Assembly: GCA_964342355.1 (NCBI GenBank)
Contig: CAYFFG010000015.1
Span: forward strand, 18,835 to 82,834
Reading direction: 5' to 3'
DNA from: Hirschia sp964342355
GTDB lineage: Bacteria; Pseudomonadota; Alphaproteobacteria; Caulobacterales; Hyphomonadaceae
DNA length: 64,000 nt
Shown one piece after another: positions 34,015 through 43,627 of the stretch; within the stretch, counting starts at the first letter, position 1; every line of letters starts with the position of its first letter. The position numbers were made by a program, and so were the translations under genes. Below the pieces are notes generated by a model. The model had not been told where the DNA came from. It searched no databases and was given only the letters and a program-made list of their open reading frames with translations.

Positions 34015-34758
34015 TTATGAGCTGCGCGCGTCCTTGATCAGCTGATCAAGTAAAGGTTTGTTCAGGCCTTCGACAAAGTGGCCATTGACGTAGAAGCTAG
34101 GTGTGGCCTGAACATTTGCTTCACGCGCCAGTTTCAGCACTTCGTCGACAAACCGGTAAGCCTGAGCGCTTTCCATGTCTTTTTCCAACTGATCAACATC
34201 CAGACCGGCTTCTGCTGCAATCTTCAGGATGTTTGATTTGTTGAGCTTGTTGTTCTGCATCATCGCAGTGTGCATTTCACGGTATTTGCCCTGCATGGAC
34301 GCAGCTACCGACGCACGCGCAGCCAGTGCCGAAGTGCGCGTACGTGAATCAAGAACCGGCAGTTCCATGAACACGACACGGACATCCTGACGTTTGTCAT
34401 CCAGTTGAGACATCAACCAGCTTGTTGCATTGCGGCAGTGCGGGCAGTTGTAGTCAAAAAACTCAACTATGGTGATTGGCGCATCAGCCGGGCCGAGGGT
34501 CGGAGCGTTTTCCAAGGCTAAAAACTTAGCGCTGTATTCTTTGTGCTTTTCAACGCTTTCAGCGACCTGGCGGCGGTCGAGTTCTTCAAATGCTTCGATT
34601 AGCACTTCTGGATTATTGACGATGTATTCGTGAACAATCTTCTCGATGGCTTCTTTGTCAGTTGTTGAAACGGGCTCGGACTGCGCCTGCGAACACGCGG
34701 CAATGGACATAGCGGCGATGCTTGCGGCCGTCATGGCCAGTGTCTTTAAGCGTGACAT
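34015..34758 (-). CDS. DsbA-family thiol oxidoreductase, lipoprotein-like
   Basis: 247 residues from the ATG at 34758; AGGATACTTCA places a ribosome site 8 nt upstream. The signal ends in AAMSIAACSQ, a lipobox-like sequence. An N-terminal helical segment (VHEYIVNNPEVLIEAFEEL, as in Com1/ScsC-type proteins) may mediate oligomerisation; the thioredoxin fold contains the active site CPHC in FFDYNCPHCRNA, and the cis-Pro loop is ATPSFYVNG. Likely a periplasmic disulfide oxidase or isomerase. The adjacent M48 protease gene lies upstream on the same strand and may be cotranscribed. Confidence 0.9.
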   Translation of the reverse strand: MSRLKTLAMTAASIAAMSIAACSQAQSEPVSTTDKEAIEKIVHEYIVNNPEVLIEAFEELDRRQVAESVEKHKEYSAKFLALENAPTLGPADAPITIVEFFDYNCPHCRNATSWLMSQLDDKRQDVRVVFMELPVLDSRTRTSALAARASVAASMQGKYREMHTAMMQNNKLNKSNILKIAAEAGLDVDQLEKDMESAQAYRFVDEVLKLAREANVQATPSFYVNGHFVEGLNKPLLDQLIKDARSS

Positions 34759-34826
34759 TGAAGTATCCTGATCAGAATTAATTAGCATGACTTTGCGGCA
34801 CACTAAGCACGTTGCGTTTCCAAATG

Positions 34827-36218
34827 CTAATGATGATGGTTCACGTCCGATTGAACACGTAGGGAAAAGTTGCGCGGACGTGCTGTGCGAATGCTGGCTT
34901 CGCTAATGGCTGCAATGTCGTCTGCGCGTCGCCATTTAGGGCTGCCCTCATCCAGGTCTTCCAGGGCGCGTCGGGCAAATAAGTGCGCGCGCTGAATATC
35001 GCCAATCACGTAAGCAGCTTCTGCTGTCGCAAGCTCCGCTTCGCCTGTGCGTCCAAGCGCGCCAAGCGCAAAAGACAATTGACGCCACGCATAGCCATTG
35101 CCGGGTTCAAGAACGAGTGCGCGATGCAGCAATACTTCAGCTTCTTCGTTTGCTGCATGTGTGTTCAGCGCAATCAATGACTGAGCCAGGTTCACATAAA
35201 GCAGGGAGTGCTCCTGTGTGAGTTCCAGAGCGCGACGGTGTGGCGGAATGGATTCTTCAAACCTGCCATTTTCAAACAGGATCTGACCATGCAGCTCATG
35301 AAAATATGGATTGTCTGGGGATTCTTCCAACAGGATCGAGATCTCTTTAAGCGCGGCCGTCACATCATGGTTCTGGTGGGCGGCAATTGCGCGCGCGTAT
35401 CGCGCAGGAGCGCTCGTGTCTGTCAGCGGATATTTTGAATAGACAGATCGCGGGCGCAAAAAGCCTTCCAGCTTAGCCTGCATCATCATCATTTCGGTCT
35501 GATAGCTTTCTGGCAGCGGGCTCGCTTTTTCGGTGACCTCATCTGCACGATTTCTCAGTGCGCCGATACGCGGGCCAATCTCAGGGTGCGTGCGGTAATA
35601 AGGGTCCTGACGGTTGACGGACATCACTTCAGAGACCCGGATTTGTTCCATGAAGGACACTAGTCCGTCAGCGGGCATACCTGTTTTTTCAAGAAGTCTG
35701 AGGCCGGTCTGGTCCGCTGAGCTTTCTTCGATGCGCGTATACTTGAAAAAGGTGAGGGCGGCAGCCTGCTGGGAAGACGCCAGAAGCGCAACACCCGCAT
35801 CAGGCGCGCCAGCCGCCACAGCAAGCACACCTAGTCCAAGTGCAATCCATGATGTGCCAGCAGCGGATTGAGCGGCTTGTGTGCGCGTAATGTTGTGACC
35901 GCCGACAATGTGTCCGGTCTCGTGCGCCATCACGCCAATAATTTCCTGGGGCGTTTCTGCGGACATCAAAAGACCTGTGTGCAGAAACATATTCTGACCG
36001 CCTGCCACAAACGCGTTCAGCGAATTGTCGTTGACGATAAAGAGGTCCACATCGTCCGGATTCAGGCCGCCAGCTTCAAACAATGGCTCGCCATATTTGC
36101 GCAGCGTGGCTTCAATTTCCGCATCACGGATCAGGCTTTGCGCATGCGCCACAACGGGTACAGCAATCGCAATCGCTGCTGCAGCAAGCAAATGAGGGAT
36201 TCTTCTTAACACGCCCAT
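34827..36218 (-). CDS. M48 metalloprotease with TPR region (BepA-like)
   Basis: 463 residues from the ATG at 36218, which yields a signal peptide ending near VVAHAQ. The zinc protease signature HETGH lies in IIGVMAHETGHIVGGHN, with the third ligand Glu in RIEESSADQTGLRLL. The last 180 residues contain TPR-like helices (ALKEISILLEESPDNPYF, YVNLAQSLIALN, LEPGNGYAWRQLSFALG). This is the BepA/YfgC arrangement, a periplasmic protease and chaperone for outer-membrane protein (LptD) assembly. The protein ends in an HHH run after NVNHHH-like residues (VNHHH). AAGGAG is 11 nt before the start, a little far. Confidence 0.91.
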   Translation of the reverse strand: MGVLRRIPHLLAAAAIAIAVPVVAHAQSLIRDAEIEATLRKYGEPLFEAGGLNPDDVDLFIVNDNSLNAFVAGGQNMFLHTGLLMSAETPQEIIGVMAHETGHIVGGHNITRTQAAQSAAGTSWIALGLGVLAVAAGAPDAGVALLASSQQAAALTFFKYTRIEESSADQTGLRLLEKTGMPADGLVSFMEQIRVSEVMSVNRQDPYYRTHPEIGPRIGALRNRADEVTEKASPLPESYQTEMMMMQAKLEGFLRPRSVYSKYPLTDTSAPARYARAIAAHQNHDVTAALKEISILLEESPDNPYFHELHGQILFENGRFEESIPPHRRALELTQEHSLLYVNLAQSLIALNTHAANEEAEVLLHRALVLEPGNGYAWRQLSFALGALGRTGEAELATAEAAYVIGDIQRAHLFARRALEDLDEGSPKWRRADDIAAISEASIRTARPRNFSLRVQSDVNHHH

Positions 36219-36358
36219 GTTCAGACGCTCTCCTTTTCGTCCCCCGACGTTACAGATCTTATTCTCCCACATGACATCCTATCTGATCATCTGGCCCACT
36301 ACCAACCCCACAACTGTTCACACAGCTGCGAGGCGGCAATAAGGCAAAATGCAGGATG

Positions 36359-39037
36359 TTATTTTTTGTTCCACCAACCTATGCGGCGTTTCTTTGGCGG
36401 AGCGGCTTCTTCAAGCGTCGGCGCGCTTGTGTGCAGGGAATGCAGCGTTGCGCCCGCTGGTTCGGCTTCGTCCGCCTCTGCAGGAACAGGCTCTGAAATG
36501 TCCTCAACAGCTTCTTCTGCGGCGACATCCGCTTCAGTCTCAGCCACTGGTTCGGGCTCGACGGGAGCTTCTTCAACAGGCGGTTCAATCTCTACGACTG
36601 GCTCGGCGGTTGTTTCGACTGATTCTGTTGTGGGTTCGGGTTCCGTCGCCGGTTCCTGCTCCTCCGATTGCGTCTGCGCCGCGGCGGATGGGACTGGTTC
36701 TTCTGATCCGTCGGTGTCTGAACCGGACTTTTCTTCAACGCTGCCTGATCCGTCGACAGTGTCTGTTTCGTTTGCTGTGTCGACTTTGTCATCAGCAGGC
36801 GCTGCAACAGGTTCGACACTGTCGTCATCAACCGGCGAGTCCATCTCGTCAGATTGATCGGCTTCTTCGAAGAGAAAGGGCGCTGACGCAATTGCGTCAA
36901 TCATTTCACCTCCGTCCATTGCGACGTCAGGTGTGCGGCGACGTACCCGGCGCTTGCGAGAGCGCTTGGAGCGTCCGCCACTGCCTTCTTTGCTGGTCTC
37001 TTCTGTTTCAACTTCAGCATTTTCAGGCGCGTCTGACCCGCTACGTCTGCGACGTCCGCCGCGACGACCGCGACGACGGCGTTTCGAATTGTTTTCGGAC
37101 TGCTCTTTATCAGAAGAATCAGCTGACCCTTCATCCTCCTCGCCATCATCTTCATCAATGACATCAAGGCCGGTAGAGCTTGTGTCCTCTTCCTCTTCGA
37201 CTTCGCGGTGGCGGCGACGTCTCTTGGTCGACGCCGGCGGTGTGATCGGTTGGTAAGGAATAACTTTTCCGCGACTTGTCGCCTCAATTTCAAAATCACC
37301 CGGCATGAGGTGGTCATTCGTCTCGATGACGACGTCCACACCAGTTGTTTCTTCCATCAGCGTGATAGCTTCACGCTTGTTGTTGAGGATGTATAGCGCG
37401 ACGTCAGCTGGCGCCTCAGCGGATACTTTTTCAACGCGTTTGTCGGCGGCGCGCTCTTCGATTGCGCGCAATAATTGTAATGCAGCGGATTCGATAGAAC
37501 GCGTGCGACCTGTGCCCGAACATGCCTTACATGGCTCTGAAGACAGCTCCAGGACACCTGCGCGACGACGCTGACGCGAAATCTCAAACAGACCAAACTG
37601 GCTGATGCGTCCGGTTTGAACGCGTGCGCGGTCGATTGAAAGGCATTCCTTCATCTTCTTTTCGACCGCACGATTGTGCTTGGTTTCTTCCATGTCGATG
37701 AAGTCGATGACGATCAGACCTGCCAGGTCACGCAGACGCATCTGACGGCAGGCTTCAGCCGCCGCTTCCAAATTGGTCTTCAGCGCGGTCGCTTCAATAT
37801 TGCGCTCACGCGTTGCTTTACCTGAGTTCACATCAATCGCGACAAGAGCTTCTGTCTGGTTGATGACCAGGTATCCGCCTGATGGCAGGTTCACCACCGG
37901 AGAGAAAATGTTGTCGAGCTGCGGTTCGATCCCGTTGGAAATGAACAGCGGCGTGCGTTTGTCGTGCTCGATCACTTTGTTGACGTGATCAGGCATCAAC
38001 ATTTTGATGACGTCGCGCGCTTGTTTATAGGCAGCGTTTCCTTCGACCTGAATTTCGTCGATATCTCGGTCGTAAAGATCTCGGATCGCACGCAGCACCA
38101 GATCGCCTTCCTCATGGATGAGGCAGGGAGCGATGGATTCAAGTGTCTGGTTGCGAATGTTGGACCACAACCGCATCAGGTATTCATAGTCTCGGCTGAT
38201 TTCGCTCTTTGTGCGTTTTGCGCCTGCTGTGCGGATGATCAGTCCCATGCCTTCCGGCACGTCAAACTCACCCATGATCTTTTTGAGGCGTTTGCGGTCA
38301 GATGCGTTGGTGATCTTGCGGCTGATGCCGCCGCCACGCGCAGTGTTTGGCATCAACACGCCATATCGGCCTGCTAAGGACAGATATGTGGTGACTGCCG
38401 CGCCCTTGTTGCCGCGTTCTTCTTTGACGACCTGGATCAACATCACCTGACGACGTTTGATCACTTCCTGAATTTTATAGCGCTTAACCGCACGCGCCGG
38501 CTTGCGCGCGCGCGCCGGCGCTTCGTCAGCCGTATCAGTGTCGTCGCCTTCTGAATCAGCATCCGAAGATGCGGTTTCTTCGTCGCTGTCTGTGTCTACT
38601 AAGGACTGATCTTCCGCGTCATCATCTGAGGCGGCGTCTTCCTCAACAGCGTCAGAGCTATCTTCAGAAGCGTCCACTTCCTTATGCGCTGTGTCTTCTT
38701 CGTGCTCGTGTTCGATGACATCATCGTCGTCATCATCATCGTCACGAATTGGACCCATTTGCTCAGCGATGAGGGCCGCGCGGTCCTCTGCTGGTATCTG
38801 ATAGTAATCAGGATGGATTTCCGAAAAGGCGAGGAAGCCATGACGATTGCCGCCATATTCCACAAACGCAGCCTGAAGAGACGGCTCAACGCGCGTCACT
38901 TTCGCCAGGTATATGTTGCCTCTTAGTTGTCGCTTATCCCGGGCCTCAAAGTCGAAGTCCTCGATTTGTCCGTCGGCGACGACCGTCACCCGGGTTTCTT
39001 CCGGATGCGCGGCGTCGATCAACATGAGCTTGCTCAT
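36359..39037 (-). CDS. rne: Ribonuclease E
   Basis: 892-residue core endoribonuclease of the RNA degradosome. The S1 domain (GNIYLAKVTRVEPSLQAAF) is interrupted by an acidic insert at about residues 97-183 (eight Asp in a row, then Glu/Asp/Ser-rich). The catalytic DNase I-like part has AIDVNSGKATRERNIEATAL and LIVIDFIDME; the zinc link is CKACSGTG. The C-terminal third is disordered: two Arg-rich patches (RRRGRRGGRRRR) then an acidic stretch, ending RRIGWWNKK. A GWW tail is the known PNPase-binding element of Caulobacter RNase E. No terminator follows. Confidence 0.96.
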   Translation of the reverse strand: MSKLMLIDAAHPEETRVTVVADGQIEDFDFEARDKRQLRGNIYLAKVTRVEPSLQAAFVEYGGNRHGFLAFSEIHPDYYQIPAEDRAALIAEQMGPIRDDDDDDDDVIEHEHEEDTAHKEVDASEDSSDAVEEDAASDDDAEDQSLVDTDSDEETASSDADSEGDDTDTADEAPARARKPARAVKRYKIQEVIKRRQVMLIQVVKEERGNKGAAVTTYLSLAGRYGVLMPNTARGGGISRKITNASDRKRLKKIMGEFDVPEGMGLIIRTAGAKRTKSEISRDYEYLMRLWSNIRNQTLESIAPCLIHEEGDLVLRAIRDLYDRDIDEIQVEGNAAYKQARDVIKMLMPDHVNKVIEHDKRTPLFISNGIEPQLDNIFSPVVNLPSGGYLVINQTEALVAIDVNSGKATRERNIEATALKTNLEAAAEACRQMRLRDLAGLIVIDFIDMEETKHNRAVEKKMKECLSIDRARVQTGRISQFGLFEISRQRRRAGVLELSSEPCKACSGTGRTRSIESAALQLLRAIEERAADKRVEKVSAEAPADVALYILNNKREAITLMEETTGVDVVIETNDHLMPGDFEIEATSRGKVIPYQPITPPASTKRRRRHREVEEEEDTSSTGLDVIDEDDGEEDEGSADSSDKEQSENNSKRRRRGRRGGRRRRSGSDAPENAEVETEETSKEGSGGRSKRSRKRRVRRRTPDVAMDGGEMIDAIASAPFLFEEADQSDEMDSPVDDDSVEPVAAPADDKVDTANETDTVDGSGSVEEKSGSDTDGSEEPVPSAAAQTQSEEQEPATEPEPTTESVETTAEPVVEIEPPVEEAPVEPEPVAETEADVAAEEAVEDISEPVPAEADEAEPAGATLHSLHTSAPTLEEAAPPKKRRIGWWNKK

Positions 39038-39445
39038 GTAGTTTAGCCTTTATGTCTGATGAGTGCGGTGCGGCGCAAAAAGAAGCGACCAGCGTCCCGC
39101 AATACGTGTTTACGTCAAGCGTCAGGTGACGCTGCTTTCCAGAGCGCGCAGAGCAATGTCTAGATTTTGACAGGGTCGGTCCCATCAATGTCCCTAATCG
39201 GCGGCGGCGCCTCATATCAAGGGCAGCCGACTCCGCGCGTTTGAAATCCAAAAAATCAACTACTCACTCAAGAGGTCCCTTTGGAAGGAGCGCGCAGTTG
39301 ACGTCGCCGTAACAGGCAACTGGTTACTAATCTGCCCAATCAATCACAAAAAAGAAAGTATAACTTTAACACGAACTGGTGTTCATCCTGCCTTAATTCA
39401 ATTGTGATATCGCAAATAGCTCGTCGTAGCGCAGAGGATAGCGGT
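39038..39445. other. Divergent intergenic region with the rne leader
   Basis: About 400 bp without genes between the starts of rne and amiC. RNase E messages in other bacteria have long leaders that are cut by the enzyme itself, and this space would allow one. A 6-bp hairpin AGCGTC-AGGT-GACGCT lies at 39118-39133; on the rne strand its loop reads ACCT. The amiC side (39340-39400) is AT-rich. No promoter hexamers are convincing. Confidence 0.35.
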
Positions 39446-40639
39446 TTGCTGAGTCGGCTGTTTTTTTTCGTAATTAGCGCAGTTTTCTGCGTTTTTTCGA
39501 CTGCCGCGCAGGCGCAAAGCGGAGCGGGCGGTCGTGTGAGCGACGTTCGATTCGGCCAGAACAGCGACATGACACGCGTTGTCGTTGATTCAGATATCCG
39601 TCTTGATTACGAATATTTCACGCTCGCAAATGGGTCTATGCGTCTGGTTATCGACATGCCGCGCATCCGTTGGACCATAAACGGGCAGACGAGCGAAGCG
39701 GGCTCAGGCGCCGGTACGGGTGTTGTGCGCCAATATCGCTATGGTCACAACTCAGCCAGCACCTCCCGCCTTGTTTTAGATCTTGATCAGCCAGCCCGAG
39801 TGGTCAGCCGGGAATACATCAAGCCAAAGGGTAATAATCAAAACCACAGGATCGTGTTAGATCTTGAAGCGACAGATTATGCCGTTTTCGCTAAATACTC
39901 CGGCGCTCCGGAGCATCGGGACGACAAGAACAAGAAACGTCAGCGCCGCAAACCGCTGATTGTGATTGACGCGGGACATGGCGGACGCGACCCAGGCGCC
40001 ATCGGTGTCGGCGGTCATAAAGAAAAAGACGTCAATCTTTCAGCTGCGTTTGCTCTAAAAGATGCGCTGACGCGCACGAACCGTTATGATGTCGCTTTGA
40101 CGCGTGATCATGACGAATTCATCGAATTAGAAGACCGCGTAGATCGCGCCCGAGGATATAAAGCGGATCTGTTTATCTCTCTGCATGCTGACGCTGGCGC
40201 AAAATCGCACACGCGCGGCGCTTCAGTTTACACCTTGTCTTCCTCAGGCGCGAAGCGTGCTGAACGCATAAGGGAATCACAAAACTGGATTCTCGACATC
40301 GAAAAGGACGACACCCGCTCCACGCAAGTGCAGGACATTTTAGTTGATCTTGCAGTCAACGAAACGAAAAACCGTTCCTCAGAGTTTGCACAGACTTTGA
40401 TTCCGCAGATTAACAAAGCTGGCTGGCCAACAGTTCAGCGCACGCATCGTGACGCTGGTTTCTTTGTTTTGCTGGCGCCGGATGTGCCTGCGGTCCTGCT
40501 GGAAATGGGTTTTATGACCAATGCCTCAGACGAAGCGCTGCTGACCTCTGGACGCCAGCGCAGAAAGCTGATTAACGCCATTGTTGAATCCATCGACATC
40601 TTCTTTTCCGAAGAAGAACTGTACGTGGCGCAAAGGTAA
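39446..40639 (+). CDS. N-acetylmuramoyl-L-alanine amidase AmiC-type with AMIN domain
   Basis: Periplasmic zinc amidase that cleaves peptide side chains from peptidoglycan during cell separation. The signal peptide (LSRLFFFVISAVFCVFSTAA) is followed by an AMIN domain (VSDVRFGQNSDMTRVVVDSD) and the Amidase_3 domain with Zn ligands in VIDAGHGGRDPGAIG, the Glu in the LEDRVD-type region (VNLSAAFALKD), ISLHADAG and the catalytic Glu in VLLEMGFMTN. The longest frame begins at a GTG at 39404 without a ribosome site; AGAGG 8 nt before a TTG at 39446 favours that start. The gene is followed by PBP1A, a matching cell-wall role. Confidence 0.92.
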   Translation: MLSRLFFFVISAVFCVFSTAAQAQSGAGGRVSDVRFGQNSDMTRVVVDSDIRLDYEYFTLANGSMRLVIDMPRIRWTINGQTSEAGSGAGTGVVRQYRYGHNSASTSRLVLDLDQPARVVSREYIKPKGNNQNHRIVLDLEATDYAVFAKYSGAPEHRDDKNKKRQRRKPLIVIDAGHGGRDPGAIGVGGHKEKDVNLSAAFALKDALTRTNRYDVALTRDHDEFIELEDRVDRARGYKADLFISLHADAGAKSHTRGASVYTLSSSGAKRAERIRESQNWILDIEKDDTRSTQVQDILVDLAVNETKNRSSEFAQTLIPQINKAGWPTVQRTHRDAGFFVLLAPDVPAVLLEMGFMTNASDEALLTSGRQRRKLINAIVESIDIFFSEEELYVAQR

Positions 40640-40705
40640 TCTTCCCTATAAGTGTCTGGCGCGCCATAAAGTCACCCAATTAGCGAGTGATTCTTCGGCC
40701 ATTCG

Positions 40706-43582
40706 ATGTCGAAGTCATGCCAAGGGTACCGTTTTCGCATGCTGAGAATCCTGATTCTTGTCGCCGCCATTCTGGCTGGAGCCGTTGGTGCGGCGTTCAC
40801 CGGGTGGATTATTTCTGAAACACGCGACCTGCCGTCTGCGTCTGAACTCAAGTCTTATCGCCCGCCGATTACGAGCCGGGTGCACGCAGGTGACGGAACG
40901 CTGGTGGCCGAGTTTGCGCGTCAGCACCGTGTGTTCGTGCCTGAAAACGAGCTGCCGGACTTTTTGATTCAGGCTTTTTTGTCAGCTGAAGACAAGAATT
41001 TTTTCAACCATGATGGTGTGGATCCTGTCGGTGTTTTGCGCGGCACCGTGTTTAACGCTATTCGCGGACGTCGTATTACTGGCGGTTCCACCATTACACA
41101 GCAGGTCGTGAAGAACATGCTGGTGGGGTCTGAGCGCTCAATCGTTCGGAAAGTCCGGGAAGCCTATGTCGCAAAACGTCTGGAGAGCGTTTATACCAAG
41201 CGCCAGATACTCGAATTCTACCTGAATGAAATTTATCTGGGCGGGCGCTCTTATGGCGTTGGGGCTGCGGCGCTTAATTATTTCGGCAAATCTTTGCGCG
41301 AACTAACTGTTGCCGAAGCTGCCATGCTGGCAGCGCTTCCCAAGGCGCCAGGGGATGTAAACCCTTACCGTAAACCGAAAGCAGCTGTTGCGCGCCGCAA
41401 CTGGGTCATCGGGCGCATGGCGGCAAATGGCTACATCACTGAGGAAGAGGCAAAAGCAGCGCAGGAATCCCCGTTGGAACTCTCTGAGCGTTTAAACAGT
41501 GATGAAGTGCTGGCCTCAGCCTACTTTGTAGAAGAAGTTCGCCGCGAAATTCTGCGCAACGCAAAAGATGGCGAACTCACAGGCATCGAGATCGACGCTG
41601 AAGAAGATTCAGCGGAAGCCCAGCAAAAAGCTGAACAGCTATTGTATGAAGAAGGGCTCTCTGTGCGTTCTACGCTCGACAGTCGTTTTCAGTTGGCTGC
41701 GCAACAGGCGCTTCAGGATGGACTGGAATCTTATGATCGCCGCACCAAACCCTATCGCGGACCAATTGCCACGATTGAGGCTGGTGAAGGTTGGCAGGAG
41801 CGTTTGGATGCTGTGGATGAGCCAGGCGGAACCGGAACCTGGAAAAAAGCCATCGTCCTCAACATGGATGCAAAAGCCGTCAAACTCGGCATAGGCGAAG
41901 GCGATACCGGCTGGTTGGCTAAAACCAGCCGTGACTACGCGGCCAAGTATGAGCGCGCAGGCGGACGCAAAGGTCTCATTGTGGGCGACGTCATCCTCGT
42001 CAGTCAGCAGCCGCCTGCCAATGTGCTTGAGCGCACAGCCTTGGATGAAACAGAAATAAAAGAAGACAGCCCGTACCATATCCGCCAGATCCCAGATGTG
42101 GAAGGTGCTTTGGTCGCCATGGACCCACACACAGGGCGTGTGTTGGCGATGGCGGGTGGCTATTCCTTCTGGCGCAGCCAGTATAACCGGGCCATTCAGG
42201 CTAATCGCCAGCCGGGGTCATCTTTCAAGCCGTTTGTATACGCAGCCGCGCTGGATTCCGGCTGGACCCCAGCGGACACTGTGCTTGACGCGCCATTCGT
42301 GATCGACACGCCTCAAGGCCTTTGGAAGCCAGGCAACTATTCTGAAGGTCAGTTCTACGGCGAATCCACACTGCGTTTGGGGATTGAAAAATCCAGAAAC
42401 CTGATGACAGCTCGTTTGGCGCAGGATGTCGGGATGGAAAAGATCGCCGAGTATGGGCGTCGTTTCGGAATTTATCCCACACCTCCTGAAGATGCGACAG
42501 AATCACAGCGTCGTGCGATCATCGGACCGCAAACATATCTTTCGCGTTCGCTGGGATCTGGCGATACGACACCGCTTAAAATGGCTACGGCCTATGCGAT
42601 GCTGGTAAACGGCGGAAAGCGCATTGAGCCTGTTATGCTCGACCGGATTCAAAACCGGTTCGGGGAAACCATTCTGCGCCGTGATCAGACGCCATGTGAA
42701 GACTGTAACGCACCGTGGACAAACCAACCGCCACCGGTGTTTGAAGATACAAGGGAACAAATCATCGACCCGATTACGGCATATCAGTCTGTTTCCATGC
42801 TGGAAGGTGTTATTCAGCGCGGAACGGCGACGCGACTGCGCGTGATTGGCAAGCCAGTCGCCGGTAAGACTGGCACGACGAATGATTATTTTGACGCTTG
42901 GTTTGTTGGATTTTCACCAGACCTCGTGGCTGCCGTGTGGGTTGGATACGACACACCAAAAACATTGGGCGATGGAGAAAGTGGTGGCCGTGTGGCTGCG
43001 CCAATCTTCCGGGACTTTATGTTAAGAGCGCTGCAAGATGCGCCTGTCATGCCGTTCCGTTTGCCATCTGGTGTTCGTCTTGTTGAGGTTGACGCCAAGA
43101 CAGGCGAATTACCTGGCCCGGGCACCTATCAGACAATTTTGGAAGCGTTTAAACCGGGAACGGAGCCTGGCGGCGGCGGCGAAAACTTGGATGATTTTTT
43201 CCGCGATCAATTGGAGCGCCAGAGGTTGTTGCAACAGGGAATAAACCCGGATGCGCCTTACGATCCAGATGCGCCTTACGACCCTGACGCGTCATTCGAC
43301 CCGACAGGCGCGAAGATAACACCGTTTGAAGATGGCGGAACATTACCGGGAACACGACCCGTATCGCAGGGGACTGATTTTGGCCAAACATCACCCCTAA
43401 CACCGACCGGTACGCAAACAGGAACACCACCCGTAACATCTGCGGATCAAAACACTGATCGTCCGCGTTTTGAATCGCCATTTGGGACTGGAGAGACACC
43501 TGTTCCAGACCCATTTGGAACGGTTGAACCAGAAAAAAATGAGCCTGAACCCGATCAAGATCTTGGATATGGGCTTCATTAA
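40706..43582 (+). CDS. mrcA: Penicillin-binding protein 1A (class A, bifunctional)
   Basis: 958 residues, inner-membrane peptidoglycan synthase. One N-terminal TM helix (ILILVAAILAGAVGAAF); transglycosylase domain with SAEDKNFFNHDGVD (catalytic Glu), GGSTITQQVVKN and KRQILEFYLNEIYLG; an OB-like linker domain; transpeptidase with S505-S506-F507-K508 (SxxK), SRN and KTGT (721-724). The last 120 residues are a Pro/Asp/Thr-rich tail with PYDPDA repeats, longer than in E. coli PBP1A and likely disordered in the periplasm. Start at 40706 is the first ATG; no clear ribosome site, and 40739 (MLRILIL) is possible. Confidence 0.95.
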   Translation: MSKSCQGYRFRMLRILILVAAILAGAVGAAFTGWIISETRDLPSASELKSYRPPITSRVHAGDGTLVAEFARQHRVFVPENELPDFLIQAFLSAEDKNFFNHDGVDPVGVLRGTVFNAIRGRRITGGSTITQQVVKNMLVGSERSIVRKVREAYVAKRLESVYTKRQILEFYLNEIYLGGRSYGVGAAALNYFGKSLRELTVAEAAMLAALPKAPGDVNPYRKPKAAVARRNWVIGRMAANGYITEEEAKAAQESPLELSERLNSDEVLASAYFVEEVRREILRNAKDGELTGIEIDAEEDSAEAQQKAEQLLYEEGLSVRSTLDSRFQLAAQQALQDGLESYDRRTKPYRGPIATIEAGEGWQERLDAVDEPGGTGTWKKAIVLNMDAKAVKLGIGEGDTGWLAKTSRDYAAKYERAGGRKGLIVGDVILVSQQPPANVLERTALDETEIKEDSPYHIRQIPDVEGALVAMDPHTGRVLAMAGGYSFWRSQYNRAIQANRQPGSSFKPFVYAAALDSGWTPADTVLDAPFVIDTPQGLWKPGNYSEGQFYGESTLRLGIEKSRNLMTARLAQDVGMEKIAEYGRRFGIYPTPPEDATESQRRAIIGPQTYLSRSLGSGDTTPLKMATAYAMLVNGGKRIEPVMLDRIQNRFGETILRRDQTPCEDCNAPWTNQPPPVFEDTREQIIDPITAYQSVSMLEGVIQRGTATRLRVIGKPVAGKTGTTNDYFDAWFVGFSPDLVAAVWVGYDTPKTLGDGESGGRVAAPIFRDFMLRALQDAPVMPFRLPSGVRLVEVDAKTGELPGPGTYQTILEAFKPGTEPGGGGENLDDFFRDQLERQRLLQQGINPDAPYDPDAPYDPDASFDPTGAKITPFEDGGTLPGTRPVSQGTDFGQTSPLTPTGTQTGTPPVTSADQNTDRPRFESPFGTGETPVPDPFGTVEPEKNEPEPDQDLGYGLH

Positions 43583-43627
43583 GCGTTATTGATGCGCGCT
43601 TGATAAATTGAATAACAAGAGAACTAA

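Noticed and set aside
38510..38760. Low-complexity GA/TC-rich DNA in rne as a simple-sequence artefact
   Set aside because: It remains in frame and encodes the acidic insert; codons vary (GAC/GAT/GAA), so it is a protein-level feature.
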